A stretch of 64,000 nucleotides of DNA from Alphaproteobacteria bacterium (GCA_020848095.1 JADLAT010000015.1:148892-212891), one strand, 5' to 3'. Shown: positions 8,653-20,315, counted from the stretch's first letter. Program-made: numbers and translations. The notes: generated by a model from the letters alone, not told the origin.

Positions 8653-9125
8653 TATCTGTTTTCCGCTAAAATGGCCTGTCCAAGGTTTTCAAGTTTTACC
8701 CGAATGTCCGCATCCGCGACATCCTCAAGTATAAGGGATAAATGCTTTTTTTTCTCGCCCGTCAAGGGCTGCACAGTTTTTTTTCGTCGCCGTGTCAGGC
8801 CGGAGGCATTAACGGGCGTATTGATAAAACGAATGCCGGTGATCCAGCTTTCGCCAAAAATCTGGTTGATGCGGGCAAGTATCAAATCTTTTTGATAATG
8901 GAGAAGCGTGGCATCGGCGCTGCTGGCGGCGATCTCCAGAACAGCATCAGGCTTTGCCGCATGCTCTTTCTTCTTGCGGTAGTGAATTTTCATCGGCTGG
9001 GCTTTATCCGCAAGCTTTGTACCGACAATATCATTCCAATGGTTCACAATGCGCCCCAGCGCGATATATTTGCGCTCAAAGCTTTTTCCTGCTACGCGGG
9101 CAGTGGCTTCTGATAAAGGTCGCAT
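8652..9125 (-). CDS. DUF721 / DciA-like protein
   Basis: This is a 157-residue DUF721-domain protein. DciA, the studied member, loads the replicative helicase DnaB in bacteria that lack DnaC. The N-terminal KH-like portion is seen in LGRIVNHWNDIVGTKLADKA and VLEIAASSADATLLHYQKDL. The C-terminal tail is charged and probably disordered. It is divergent from mutY with a 44-bp gap, and a DUF721-mutY pair is common in alphaproteobacteria. Function as helicase loader is inferred from the family only. Confidence 0.75.
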   Translation of the reverse strand: MRPLSEATARVAGKSFERKYIALGRIVNHWNDIVGTKLADKAQPMKIHYRKKKEHAAKPDAVLEIAASSADATLLHYQKDLILARINQIFGESWITGIRFINTPVNASGLTRRRKKTVQPLTGEKKKHLSLILEDVADADIRVKLENLGQAILAENR

Positions 9126-9169
9126 GATTTTTTAACGTCCGGGTTCTCGGTTAATCCAGAAAGACAAGC

Positions 9170-10279
9170 ATGGCACTGCAGGAAAGCAGGAACAAGGGGA
9201 TAAAGCAACATATTGTAAAATATCGCGCGGCTTTGCTGCGCTGGTATGACGAAAACAGGCGCGTTATTCCCTGGCGCGCATTGCCGGGCCAGCGCCCAGA
9301 CCCTTACGGTGTATGGCTTTCTGAAATTATGTGCCAGCAAACAACGGTGCAGGCGGTTAAGGCGTATTATCTGGAGTTTTTGCGCCGATGGCCCAGTGTT
9401 TTTGATCTCGCCGCCGCGAAGGAGGCTGATGTTATGGCCGCCTGGGCCGGGCTGGGTTACTATGCGCGTGCGCGCAATCTGCACCGTTGCGCCGGTATCA
9501 TCGCTACAGACCACGGCGGGGTGTTCCCGTCAGAGGAAAGCGCTTTGCTAAAATTACCCGGGATAGGCGCTTATACGGCTGCGGCCATCGCTGCCATTGC
9601 TTTTAACAAACCGGCGGTCGTGGTGGATGGGAATGTAGAGCGTGTTATAGCCCGGTTTTTTGCAATTCGGGAAGCGCTTCCGGCGGTAAAGCCCCATCTC
9701 AAGGCTTTGGCGGCAGATTTTTATAAGGGTTTCAGCGAAAGGCCGGGCGATCTGGCACAGGCTTTTATGGATCTTGGGGCAACCATTTGTATCCCAAAGG
9801 CGCCCCGATGCGAGATCTGTCCGCTACAAGCTGGCTGCGCGGGTTATAAGGAAGGCATCTCCGCGCAGTTACCCGTCCGGCTACGCTCAAGCATTAAGCC
9901 GCAGAGATACGGCTATGTGTATTGGGTTGAAACGCCTGAGGGAGAGGTTCTTTTGCACAAAAGGCCACCGCAGGGCCTCTTGGGTGGGATGATCGGTTTG
10001 CCGACATCCTTCTGGGCGGGGGAGCGCGAGGCGCTTTCTCATGAGGACGTGAGCGGCTTTACGTCAAAAATTTGTGATTCCGGGCTGATGGTCACGCATG
10101 TCTTTACTCATTTCAATTTAACCCTGTATTTGTGCCGGGCGTGCATAAATTCAGGAGATATACCCTCCGATACCGGATTCTATCTGGCAATGCCCGCGCC
10201 GGAGATTGCAAAGATGCCTTCTGTATTTCAAAAGGCTGCCCGGCTCTTCAACGCGCCCATGGTTAACAGCGAAGGTTGA
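9170..10279 (+). CDS. mutY: A/G-specific adenine glycosylase
   Basis: MutY removes adenine paired opposite 8-oxoguanine in base excision repair. The protein has 369 residues. Catalytic Glu52 lies in SEIMCQQTTV. The helix-hairpin-helix is LPGIGAYTAAAIAA, followed by VVDGNVERV with the catalytic Asp. The iron-sulfur cluster ligands are in CIPKAPRCEICPLQAGC (C-x6-C-x2-C-x5-C). The C-terminal third is the MutT-like domain that senses 8-oxoG. Together with the Nudix gene at 33655 it would form a GO-type system. The stop overlaps slightly the 5' region of the next gene. Confidence 0.93.
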   Translation: MALQESRNKGIKQHIVKYRAALLRWYDENRRVIPWRALPGQRPDPYGVWLSEIMCQQTTVQAVKAYYLEFLRRWPSVFDLAAAKEADVMAAWAGLGYYARARNLHRCAGIIATDHGGVFPSEESALLKLPGIGAYTAAAIAAIAFNKPAVVVDGNVERVIARFFAIREALPAVKPHLKALAADFYKGFSERPGDLAQAFMDLGATICIPKAPRCEICPLQAGCAGYKEGISAQLPVRLRSSIKPQRYGYVYWVETPEGEVLLHKRPPQGLLGGMIGLPTSFWAGEREALSHEDVSGFTSKICDSGLMVTHVFTHFNLTLYLCRACINSGDIPSDTGFYLAMPAPEIAKMPSVFQKAARLFNAPMVNSEG

Positions 10280-10335
10280 TACCGAAGGCGACAACCTCTA
10301 TAATGAATGTAGAGATATATGGTGGGCGGTTTTTT

Positions 10336-11265
10336 ATGTTTAACGGGTTAAAAGTTCTATTCTTTGGAGTGCTGGTGTGTTTGCTGCCGGCTGCGTCCGT
10401 GTGCGCGCAAGCCTCTCCCCCCAAGAATGTTCGCTACGAAATTCCGACAATGTCTACCCTATCCATGCTGTATTGGGCCATCGGCAAGCTGGATCTGCAG
10501 GATAATACGGACGTTGATAATTATATGTTCATCAACGAATGCGGTCTTTACAGGGATTTTTATCATAATGAGTTTGAATGGGGCTCTGTGCGCAATGCCG
10601 GACGAAAATACCTCATGGAAAATAAGAAAAATTTTCCTACGCGTTTTGAATATGTCCAGCGTATTCGTCTTGGGGAATATAATGTTGATAAAGAGTATTT
10701 TGATATAGTTGAGCAGGATAAAATTCTGGGGGGGCGGAGCTTTGAAATTTTAGCGAGAGACGTAGAGGAGTATATATGCGATGAGCCTGTAAGCGATCTT
10801 AAGGGGTACCCCAAGGGCTTATATGTGGAGCTTAATCGTCCGGTGAATCTTGATAAGGTTTATGTGCCTCGCGCGCTCGCAGAAGAATACATAGAAAGGA
10901 AGCTTGAAGTCTTTAAAAAGTTGCCTGTTAGTAGGCAAACCAGAAAAATAGCTCTGGAAATTCGCGATGCTTATTTGGTGATGAAGGTGCGCATTTTAGC
11001 TTATGATCAGGAGGTTGATCTGACTTCGGGACTGGCTTTAAAGCTGGCTAAAGTGTTATCAACGCTCGAGGGATATGAAATTTACGGTGATAAGGAACGT
11101 AAAAATCTCCTTTTTGTTGAAAATCACGACAATGTGAGGGTGCGCTCTGTCGGGGAAACCGACTTAAGAGAAAAATATGAAGAGCGACTGGCCAGGCACG
11201 CTGCGGAACTTAAAGACAAAGAGACGGCAAGAAAAGCCAAGCTGGAAAGCGTGGAAAATCTATAG
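10336..11265 (+). CDS. Secreted protein of unknown function (possibly DUF4852-like)
   Basis: I do not recognise this with certainty. The chosen ATG opens a clear signal peptide (MFNGLKVLFFGVLVCLLPA, cleavage likely after AQA), which is why I prefer it to in-frame starts 33-60 bases upstream. The mature part is mixed alpha/beta with a conserved-looking core (LYWAIGKLDLQDN and INECGLYRDFYHNEFEW). A charged coiled C-terminus follows, rich in Lys and Glu. It may belong to the DUF4852 family, but that is a memory-based guess. It directly follows mutY and converges on ccrM with a 38-bp gap. Base composition is more AT-rich than mutY. Confidence 0.6.
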   Translation: MFNGLKVLFFGVLVCLLPAASVCAQASPPKNVRYEIPTMSTLSMLYWAIGKLDLQDNTDVDNYMFINECGLYRDFYHNEFEWGSVRNAGRKYLMENKKNFPTRFEYVQRIRLGEYNVDKEYFDIVEQDKILGGRSFEILARDVEEYICDEPVSDLKGYPKGLYVELNRPVNLDKVYVPRALAEEYIERKLEVFKKLPVSRQTRKIALEIRDAYLVMKVRILAYDQEVDLTSGLALKLAKVLSTLEGYEIYGDKERKNLLFVENHDNVRVRSVGETDLREKYEERLARHAAELKDKETARKAKLESVENL

Positions 11266-11303
11266 AAATTCACCCTTGATACATTGGGCACGAACGCGCG
11301 ATA

Positions 11304-12422
<1,119 letters not shown>

Positions 12423-12442
12423 TTATGAAGTTATAAAATCGA

Positions 12443-12471
12443 ATCATGAGTCAAAACCGATTCGCCGTCAA
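12443..12471 (-). promoter_or_regulatory. Probable ccrM promoter overlapped by GANTC sites
   Basis: On the minus strand TTGACG (12466-12471) and CATGAT (12443-12448) are separated by exactly 17 bases and point at ccrM, 30 bp away. Three GANTC sites lie in or on the edge of this promoter: 12441-12445, 12448-12452 and 12459-12463. Two more lie upstream (12494-12498, 12507-12511) and two in the first codons of the gene (12373-12377, 12404-12408). I saw no TTAA-N7-TTAA CtrA site here. Confidence 0.55.
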
Positions 12472-12575
12472 GAGCTTGGCGGAAAATATTTTAGATTCAT
12501 ATAGTGGAATCAGGAGATTAGTTACATTGCCGGCAATATTTTTCTGGGGGAGGTAAGCGGGGGCAGAATTATAAA

Positions 12576-13883
12576 TTAGTCATTCGATAGATCGTATTCT
12601 TTACCCAAAACGCCTTTGCTTTCATCGCCCCATGTTTTTGGTTTGATCCATACGGTTTTACCTTGCATGTTGATAAAACGCGGGTGTTTGTATGTTCTTC
12701 GGTGTCCCCTGCGAGAGTGTAACCTTCTCGGCTCAGTATTCGTCACAGGAGACGATTTTACGATCTCTTGTGGTTCCGGTTTAATAATATGGTAGTCATA
12801 ATAAGGGTCTCGTTCTAGCCGACCGATTTGAATACGTTTTCTTGTTGGGGGTGCAATATTTATAATTTGAGTATGTGTGTCGTTTAATTTTTTTACAAAA
12901 GGTAAGAGCATAAATAGAAATTTATTTGCCACACCTTCAGCGGTTGTGCCGGGTTCCGGATACCAGGTTTTTGTTTCTTCATGTTGCACGTAAGCAAGTC
13001 TTAATTTGTTATTTTTTGTGCTCCATAAGGGGCACACTGGCATAAGCATCACTCTTTTGTAGTCTCCTTTATCGACAACAATGAGATGCGCTATGTACTC
13101 ATCTTCTCCATATTCAGTAGCGAAAGCAAAAACCTTGTCCGCTATATGAGATTCACTTCCAGAGTTATCTAAAAAATCCACTTCGAAAAAACATGACTTG
13201 AAAGGCAAGCGGAATAAATCTCCGTTTTGCTTGTTGTCATAGAAAAATGATGCAGATTCAGGATTCCTGCTTGGGGTCTCTACCGACCCCAGGTTGAATT
13301 TCATTGCTTCAGGAATGTGCTCAATGAAGCCTTCTGTTATTGAAGTCATAAATATTTTTTGAGGATCTATGAATGCTGAATGTTCAGTATAGCGCTGCCT
13401 GAACTTTTTCAAATAGTCTCGGATTTTATGCGCGGATCCTGCCACGTAAGGCTTTTCATCGTTCTGATCTATTAATATGGCGTGCATCTCCGCGCAGGCG
13501 AGATGATCTGCCCGCGTAATTCCCATGTGTTGACAGGCCTTCTTATAAGCCATGCGGCTGGAGCAGGCGAAAATAGTATCTTTCCCATTCCGCATGGAAG
13601 CCTCGAGTATGTCTGCAAGCTCATGATCGTCGTTCAGGCGAATGACTTTAGGTTCCGTAAATTCAGCTCTCAGGCTTGATATAAATACTTTGACTTTGTT
13701 GCTAAAGTTATCCTGTTTTTTGAGTTGCGCTATTTTTTCATGGGCCGCAGCAACGCTTTCCTCCAAAGTGTGTTTAGAGGCGTTATCAGCAATGAGGAGA
13801 GAGAAATAAGCTGGGCCGCTGGATGTCTTATACTGACCAGCAACGCCATTTCCTGTTTTTATTGGTTCGAGGTTCTCAGGCAT
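12576..13883 (-). CDS. Uncharacterised protein with phage-like C-terminal segment
   Basis: I cannot assign a function. The start MPENLEPIKTGNG gives 435 residues; an in-frame start 12 codons upstream is possible. Residues 1-200 are a mixed alpha/beta region. The middle contains LFRLPFKSCFFEVDFLDN, and the C-terminus has an Arg/His-rich motif (RRLHSRRGHRRTYKHP) followed by KTVWIKPKTWGDESKGV. The pattern RGHxR...VWVKP...WRGD is known to me from many uncharacterised phage and prophage proteins. That suggests a mobile origin, but no other phage genes are nearby. It is more AT-rich than its neighbours and sits between ccrM and rnhB. Confidence 0.6.
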   Translation of the reverse strand: MPENLEPIKTGNGVAGQYKTSSGPAYFSLLIADNASKHTLEESVAAAHEKIAQLKKQDNFSNKVKVFISSLRAEFTEPKVIRLNDDHELADILEASMRNGKDTIFACSSRMAYKKACQHMGITRADHLACAEMHAILIDQNDEKPYVAGSAHKIRDYLKKFRQRYTEHSAFIDPQKIFMTSITEGFIEHIPEAMKFNLGSVETPSRNPESASFFYDNKQNGDLFRLPFKSCFFEVDFLDNSGSESHIADKVFAFATEYGEDEYIAHLIVVDKGDYKRVMLMPVCPLWSTKNNKLRLAYVQHEETKTWYPEPGTTAEGVANKFLFMLLPFVKKLNDTHTQIINIAPPTRKRIQIGRLERDPYYDYHIIKPEPQEIVKSSPVTNTEPRRLHSRRGHRRTYKHPRFINMQGKTVWIKPKTWGDESKGVLGKEYDLSND

Positions 13884-13926
13884 GCTCGTCCTATAGCATG
13901 CGATATGAAAATAGTTCAAGTGAAAA

Positions 13927-14583
13927 TTATAGATTCTGAATAATGTACCCGCGCACCGGACCGAAGCTCCGTCGGTGGTGTCGCGTGATGCCGTGGCGCA
14001 TTATGGCTTCACGATGCTCCGCCGTGGGATAGCCGGCATTGCGGTCCCAGCCATAATACGGGTGCTGTGCGTGCAGTTCGCGCATGAGCGCGTCACGGTG
14101 AGCCTTGGCGATGATCGATGCGGCGGCGATGGAAATTGAGCGAGCATCTCCACCAATAATGGCGCTGGCCGGGCAGGGCAGGGCATGCGGAGTCCGGTTA
14201 CCATCCACCAGCGCGTGCGCGAATGTCTGTCCCGCCCCCGCGCAGGCCAGCCGCATGGCTTTGAGGGAGGCTTGAAGAATATTGATCTCATCTATCTCTT
14301 CTGGCCCGATTTCTGCGATGCTCCAGAGGCAGTGCTGGCGGATCAGGGTGTTCAGCTCCCCCAGTTTTATCGTGCTAAGTTTCTTGCTGTCGCGGATACG
14401 GGGAACGAAGGGAAGTGTGCGGCTGTCTTCGGGGATGTGGACGCAGGCGGCAACCACAGGTCCGGCCAGCGGCCCGCGCCCGACTTCGTCCAGCCCGCAT
14501 ACGGGGCCATTAAAGCCGTCCTCAAGGCAAAAATCAGGGGCGGCGTTAGCTCTTAAGGCTTTTGCTTGCGATTTCATAAACAT
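13927..14583 (-). CDS. rnhB: Ribonuclease HII
   Basis: RNase HII cleaves RNA in RNA-DNA hybrids and removes misincorporated ribonucleotides. The 218-residue protein has the metal site residues in GLDEVGRGPLAG (Asp32, Glu33), ALVDGN and the C-terminal AKAHRDALM. The family-specific YYGWDRNAGYPTAEHREAI is intact. The start lies inside the last 13 codons of pepN on the same strand; the second Met, two codons on, is an alternative. In many alphaproteobacteria rnhB follows ccrM directly; here the unknown 435-residue gene is interposed. Confidence 0.93.
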   Translation of the reverse strand: MFMKSQAKALRANAAPDFCLEDGFNGPVCGLDEVGRGPLAGPVVAACVHIPEDSRTLPFVPRIRDSKKLSTIKLGELNTLIRQHCLWSIAEIGPEEIDEINILQASLKAMRLACAGAGQTFAHALVDGNRTPHALPCPASAIIGGDARSISIAAASIIAKAHRDALMRELHAQHPYYGWDRNAGYPTAEHREAIMRHGITRHHRRSFGPVRGYIIQNL

Positions 14584-17179
14584 CGGGTGCGAGATCAGGT
14601 TGCTCCAAAATACGGGCGAGGCAGGCTTTGATTTTATCCTGCCTGTCCGGGCTATAGCCTTTCCAGCCGCGCAAGGGCGTTAACAGATTAGAGGCCATCT
14701 GCGGATTTATGCTGTTCAGCGCGATGATGGCATCGGTTAGAAACGTATAGCCGCTCCCGTCCGCGGCGTGAAAGGCGGCAGGGTTGTTCATGGCAAAGCT
14801 ACCATAAAGTGCGCGCGCTCTATTCGGATTTTTTATATTAAAATCAGTGTGTTTTGATAGTTTTTTAATGTTATTTATTACATCGCTGCGCGTTGATAAA
14901 GCCTGCAGAGAAAACCACTTATCAACAACGAGTTCAAAATCTTTGAATTTGTTGTAAAAGTGATTGAACGCTTCTTGTGATTCTGGTTTTTCGCTATGCG
15001 TTAAAATGCCCAGTGCGGCAACGCGGTCAGTCATGTTCGTTGCGCTGTCGTAGAGCATCTTCGCCCTGGATGTGCAGTTCATTCCGTAATGCGATGATAA
15101 AATTGGTAAAATCGCGTTTTTAAGATCGCGTTTTGCAACGGCCTCCGGCTTTGCAGAAAATGGGCCGTCTCCGGCGTGCTTCAGATCACCGTAAAGCGTT
15201 TCCAGCGCATCTCTGTGCGCCGCCTTTATCGCTTTGAGGAATAATTGCCGTGCCTCATGTATTTGTGGCGGGTTAGCGTGTTTACGCTCTTGCTCAAGAA
15301 GGCCAACGGCGGGCGGCGTTAAGGCCCGCGCAAGCAGGGCGTAATCCGCGCCCGGTCTGCCCGCTTCTTCTATGAGCAAACCCACAGCCTTCAGCGCCAG
15401 AGGTGAGGCCGCAGGCTCCGCCTGTGCCTCTAATGCATCACATAATGCATGGAGCGCACCGCCATAGAGCTTTTGTGCGGCTTCCCAGCGGTTAAAACCA
15501 TCAGAATCGTGAGCCATCAAAAACGCCAGATCATCCGGCGTTAAATCAGTTTTCAACTTTACCGGGGCCGAAAAATTCCGCAGGACAGACGGCACAGGCC
15601 GGGCCTCTATGTTTTTAAAGACATAGGTTTCCTGAGCGGTTTTAAGCTCCAGCAGCGCGCTTGTCCGGCCATCACCCATATTCATATCCTGCCCATTATT
15701 CGGATCAAGAAGTCCGATAATAACCGGAATATGTGCCGGGCTTTTCTCACTTTGGCCCGGTGTGGCTGGAATGCTTTGGGCGAGTGTGATGCTGTAGGTT
15801 TTCTCAGCCTGATCGTAATGCCCGCTAAAGCGCAGCTCCGGCGTTCCGGCCTGTGAATACCATAATCTGAATTGCGCGAGGTCAACGCCGCTGGCCTCTT
15901 CGAGGCAGCGCACAAAATCCTCACAGGTTACGGCTTGTCCGTCATGGCGTTTAAAATATAGATCCGTCCCGGCGCGGTATTTTTTCGGCCCCAGCAAGCT
16001 GTGCAGCATGCGAATAACTTCCGCGCCTTTTTTATAGACGGTCATCGTATAGAAGTTATTGATCTCTATATAATTATCCGGACGGATAGGGTGAGCAAGC
16101 GGCCCGGCATCCTCCGGAAACTGTGAACGGCGCAGGGCGGTTACACTATCAATCCTTTGCACCGCGCGGGAATTCATATCGGCGGAAAACTCCTGATCCC
16201 TGAAGACGGTCAGGCCTTCCTTTAAGGAAAGCTGGAACCAGTCACGGCAGGTCACGCGGTTTCCGCTCCAATTGTGGAAATATTCATGCGCAATGACGCT
16301 CTCTACGCGGCCAAAATCCAGATCGGTTGCCGTATCCGGATGAGCCAGCACCAGCGCGGTGTTAAAAATATTGAGCGATTTATTCTCCATCGCCCCCATA
16401 TTGAAATCGCTCACGGCAACGATGTTAAACAGATCCAGATCATATTCCAGCCCGTAAACATCCTCATCCCATTTCATGGATTTCTTGAGCGATTCCATGG
16501 CATGCGCGCATTGCGGTTCATCACCCGGTCTCACATAGATGTAAAGGTTCACAATTCGCCCGGAAATTGTCTTATATGTATCCTCTACCCGCGCCAGATC
16601 TCCGGCCACGAGCGCAAATAAATAACACGGCTTGGGGAAGGGGTCGTGCCAGAGCGTATAATGCCGCCCATCATCCAAAAGGCCTTCATCAGTTTTATTA
16701 CCGTTAGAAAGCAACACCGGGAATTTCTTGTCCGCCTCAATGCGCACGGTATAAACACTCAAAACATCCGGGCGATCGGGGAAATAGGTAATGCGGCGAA
16801 AGCCTTCCGCCTCGCACTGCGTGCAGTAATTGCCGCCCGATATGTACAGGCCCTCAAGCCGTGTATTTTGCGCCGGGTGAATGCGCGTAACGATTTCAAG
16901 ATCAAAATGCTCATCCATGGGGCTGGCAAAGCGCAGAGAGGTATCATCCACCGTGTAATCCTGCAGCACCTCGCCGTTAATTTTAAGGGAGAGCAGATCC
17001 AGAGCTTCTCCGTTTAAAAAAACCTCATGGGTCTGTTTATCGGTTCGCTCAAAACGGGTTCTGGCGGTGACAATCGTTGCCTCCTCCCGCAGGTCAAAAT
17101 CCAGCGCGGTCGAAACCACCCGAAAGGGGTAGGGCTTATAATCTTTAAGATAGACGGTCACAGGCATATCAGTTTTCAT
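14546..17179 (-). CDS. pepN: Aminopeptidase N
   Basis: This is a cytoplasmic M1-family zinc aminopeptidase with broad N-terminal specificity that recycles peptides. With the start at MKTDMPVTVYLKDYKP it has 877 residues, the usual size. The exopeptidase motif GAMENKSLNIF and the zinc site HEYFHNWSGNRV with the third ligand Glu 18 residues on (SLKEGLTVF) are intact. A longer start 12 codons upstream exists, but the chosen one matches the family N-terminus. The 3' end overlaps the rnhB start by 38 bp. Confidence 0.93.
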   Translation of the reverse strand: MKTDMPVTVYLKDYKPYPFRVVSTALDFDLREEATIVTARTRFERTDKQTHEVFLNGEALDLLSLKINGEVLQDYTVDDTSLRFASPMDEHFDLEIVTRIHPAQNTRLEGLYISGGNYCTQCEAEGFRRITYFPDRPDVLSVYTVRIEADKKFPVLLSNGNKTDEGLLDDGRHYTLWHDPFPKPCYLFALVAGDLARVEDTYKTISGRIVNLYIYVRPGDEPQCAHAMESLKKSMKWDEDVYGLEYDLDLFNIVAVSDFNMGAMENKSLNIFNTALVLAHPDTATDLDFGRVESVIAHEYFHNWSGNRVTCRDWFQLSLKEGLTVFRDQEFSADMNSRAVQRIDSVTALRRSQFPEDAGPLAHPIRPDNYIEINNFYTMTVYKKGAEVIRMLHSLLGPKKYRAGTDLYFKRHDGQAVTCEDFVRCLEEASGVDLAQFRLWYSQAGTPELRFSGHYDQAEKTYSITLAQSIPATPGQSEKSPAHIPVIIGLLDPNNGQDMNMGDGRTSALLELKTAQETYVFKNIEARPVPSVLRNFSAPVKLKTDLTPDDLAFLMAHDSDGFNRWEAAQKLYGGALHALCDALEAQAEPAASPLALKAVGLLIEEAGRPGADYALLARALTPPAVGLLEQERKHANPPQIHEARQLFLKAIKAAHRDALETLYGDLKHAGDGPFSAKPEAVAKRDLKNAILPILSSHYGMNCTSRAKMLYDSATNMTDRVAALGILTHSEKPESQEAFNHFYNKFKDFELVVDKWFSLQALSTRSDVINNIKKLSKHTDFNIKNPNRARALYGSFAMNNPAAFHAADGSGYTFLTDAIIALNSINPQMASNLLTPLRGWKGYSPDRQDKIKACLARILEQPDLAPDVYEIASKSLKS

Positions 17180-17255
17180 GCGTGTCACTCTAATGGTCGG
17201 AGGCGGGCAAGGCAAAGCCTTGTTTTTATTTCATCCAATGGATTTTTGTGTATGG

Positions 17256-18419
17256 CTAGCCCTTCGAAGAACTGTCTTGAATATCCAGAGTCAGGTCATT
17301 GCGGTGAATAAGTTCGCTGCGGCCTGTGTAGCCAACAATCGCCCCGATTTCCTCGCTTCCGTGACCCATGATTTTCAGCGCGTCTTCAGTGTTATAGGCA
17401 CTAAGCCCCATGCCGAGTTTTTCACCCTCAAGGGTTCTGATCTCGATGACATCGCCGCGCTCAAAATTCCCTTCGATGCGCCGCACACCAACGGGCAGGA
17501 GACTCTTGCCGCTCTTAAGTGCTGTTTGCGCCCCGTTATCAATGAAAACACGCCCCTTGGGGCGTAAATGAGCCTGAATCCATTTCTTTCGGGCGCTTTT
17601 ATGTGTGCTGGAGGCCAGAAACAAGGTCGTGCGCGTGTCTTTGTCCGTTAAGATATGAGCCAGGGCATGGTTTTGTACGCCCTTGGCGATCACCATATGA
17701 ATGCCGGAGCGGGTGGCGGAAAGCGCGGCGTCGACCTTGCTTTTCATGCCGCCGGTGCTCAGACCCGGAACCGCATCGCCGGCCATTTTCGTATGTTCAT
17801 CGCTCAGACGCTCCACCAGAGGAATATGCACCGCGCCGGGGTCAATATCAGGGTTGGCGGTGTAAAGCCCATCCGTTGTGGAGAGCAGCAATACGCAATC
17901 GGCCTGCGTCATTTGCGCAACGCGTGCGGCAAGGCGGTCATTGTCACCAAAACGAATCTCGCCGGTGGATATAGTGTCATTCTCATTGATGACGGGGATA
18001 ATGCCCTGATCAAGCAAGGCGTTCAGCGTGGCTCTGGCATTGAGGTGCATGCGGCGGTTTTCGGTCTCGGACATTGTGAGCAAGACCTGCGCCAGCGGCA
18101 GGCCGCATTTGGCAAAGGCTTCGTGATAGCCGTGAAACAGATGATATTGCCCCACGGCGGAGGCAGCCTGTTTTTTTTCCAGCGCGATGGTCTGCGGCGC
18201 AATTCCCAAAGGTATGTTCATCGCCTTGCGGCCCAGCGCCACCGCGCCCGAAGAGACGATAATGATCTTGCATTTTGTGGCCAGATGTTCGCGAATATCC
18301 TGCGCCAGAGCCTCCAGCCAGCCGGCTTTTATGCCGTTGCCATCGCTTTGGGCGACCAGCGCAGTGCCGATTTTAATAATCAGAATGCGGGCATTCTTTA
18401 AAACGTGAGGCGTATCCAT
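17256..18419 (-). CDS. proB: Glutamate 5-kinase
   Basis: ProB phosphorylates glutamate in the first step of proline synthesis. The start MDTPHVLKNARILIIKIGTA, 4 bp after obgE, gives 387 residues. The amino-acid-kinase fold is clear: IIVSSGAVALGRKAM, VINENDTISTGEIRFGDNDRLAARVA and GTGGMK-like STGGMKSKVDAA. A C-terminal PUA domain starts near residue 290 (KGRVFIDNGAQTALKSGKSL), as in the long ProB form. obgE-proB order is common in alphaproteobacteria. proA is not in the window. Confidence 0.94.
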   Translation of the reverse strand: MDTPHVLKNARILIIKIGTALVAQSDGNGIKAGWLEALAQDIREHLATKCKIIIVSSGAVALGRKAMNIPLGIAPQTIALEKKQAASAVGQYHLFHGYHEAFAKCGLPLAQVLLTMSETENRRMHLNARATLNALLDQGIIPVINENDTISTGEIRFGDNDRLAARVAQMTQADCVLLLSTTDGLYTANPDIDPGAVHIPLVERLSDEHTKMAGDAVPGLSTGGMKSKVDAALSATRSGIHMVIAKGVQNHALAHILTDKDTRTTLFLASSTHKSARKKWIQAHLRPKGRVFIDNGAQTALKSGKSLLPVGVRRIEGNFERGDVIEIRTLEGEKLGMGLSAYNTEDALKIMGHGSEEIGAIVGYTGRSELIHRNDLTLDIQDSSSKG

Positions 18420-18423
18420 TTTC

Positions 18424-19488
<1,065 letters not shown>

Positions 19489-19512
19489 TTATATGCCTAA
19501 AATTATCAAACT

Positions 19513-19544
19513 AAAAAAGGGAAAGGCTCTCGTCCTTTCCCTTT
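19513..19544 (-). terminator. Intrinsic terminator after rpmA
   Basis: A perfect 11-bp stem (AAAGGGAAAGG with CCTTTCCCTTT) with a 7-base loop is followed on the minus strand by a run of six T residues, counting the T end of the stem. It lies between rpmA and obgE, so it would end the rplU-rpmA transcript or attenuate obgE-proB. Confidence 0.85.
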
Positions 19545-19579
19545 ATAGACTAAAGCCGAACTAGACCGGCGGCGGAAAC

Positions 19580-19867
19580 TTATTCTGCCGCTTGCTGCGC
19601 TTGCTGCTGGTCGTTGGCCGGAACCACATTAACGATAGGGCGCCCCTGAGCACCTCTGGAGAACAGGACCTGCCCGTCAACCAAAGAGAAGATCGTGTGA
19701 TCTTTGCCAAGCCCGACATTCTTGCCGGGTTTGTATTTCGTGCCGCGCTGGCGGATAATGATATTGCCGGCAAGGATTTCCTCGCCGCCGAATTTTTTAA
19801 CGCCAAGGCGACGACCGGCGGAGTCGCGTCCGTTTCTGGAACTGCCGCCTGCTTTTTTGGTTGCCAT
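19580..19867 (-). CDS. rpmA: 50S ribosomal protein L27
   Basis: L27 sits near the peptidyl transferase centre of the 50S subunit. The 95-residue protein begins [20 protein letters not shown], the usual N-terminus without a Firmicutes-type cleavable extension. The core [20 protein letters not shown] and [19 protein letters not shown] are typical. The C-terminal tail is slightly long and Gln/Ala-rich. It follows rplU by 34 bp and is followed by a strong terminator. Confidence 0.96.
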   Translation of the reverse strand: MATKKAGGSSRNGRDSAGRRLGVKKFGGEEILAGNIIIRQRGTKYKPGKNVGLGKDHTIFSLVDGQVLFSRGAQGRPIVNVVPANDQQQAQQAAE

Positions 19868-19901
19868 AATCTAAGCTCCTGTTTTATCCGTTGCAAAAGC
19901 C

Positions 19902-20216
19902 TTAAGCGGCTTTGATTTCCTTAATTTGCAGCAAGGTCAGGTCCTGACGGTGTCCTTTTTTGCGGCGGTAATTTTGACGGCGCTTCTTTTTGAAGACGAT
20001 GATCTTCGGTGCACGTTTTTGTGCAAGCACTTCAACGACAACCTTGGCACCGGCGATGAAGGGTGCGCCAATGGTAGAAGTCTTATCGTTACCGATAAAA
20101 AGAACTTCCTCCATGTCGAAGGTTTTACCAGCCTCGACATCAAGCTTGCCAACCTCGATCTTGTCATCCTTTTGGACTTTATACTGTTTTCCACCAGTGC
20201 GAATTACTGCGAACAT
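19902..20216 (-). CDS. rplU: 50S ribosomal protein L21
   Basis: L21 binds 23S rRNA in the large subunit. The 104-residue protein has the standard N-terminus [20 protein letters not shown] and the C-terminal basic motif [18 protein letters not shown]. It is the first gene of rplU-rpmA and has a promoter-like sequence about 70 bp upstream. Confidence 0.96.
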   Translation of the reverse strand: MFAVIRTGGKQYKVQKDDKIEVGKLDVEAGKTFDMEEVLFIGNDKTSTIGAPFIAGAKVVVEVLAQKRAPKIIVFKKKRRQNYRRKKGHRQDLTLLQIKEIKAA

Positions 20217-20286
20217 TTCTCAATACCTATTGCTTCTCGTGATAACGACTGCAAACAGCCGTCAACGACGTCTATCCGAAGGTGGG

Positions 20287-20315
20287 AAATAAACACATAA
20301 GCCGGGAGGTGTCAA
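20287..20315 (-). promoter_or_regulatory. Probable rplU promoter
   Basis: On the minus strand a perfect -35 box TTGACA (20310-20315) is 17 bases from TTATTT (20287-20292), pointing at rplU. It is the only good sigma70-like match in the 157-bp gap between the ZIP transporter gene and rplU. No other gene was seen in that gap. Confidence 0.5.

Noticed and set aside
7777..8895. 372-codon plus-strand frame opposite suhB and efp
   Set aside because: It lies over three clearly conserved minus-strand genes, lacks any known motif and is a composition shadow.
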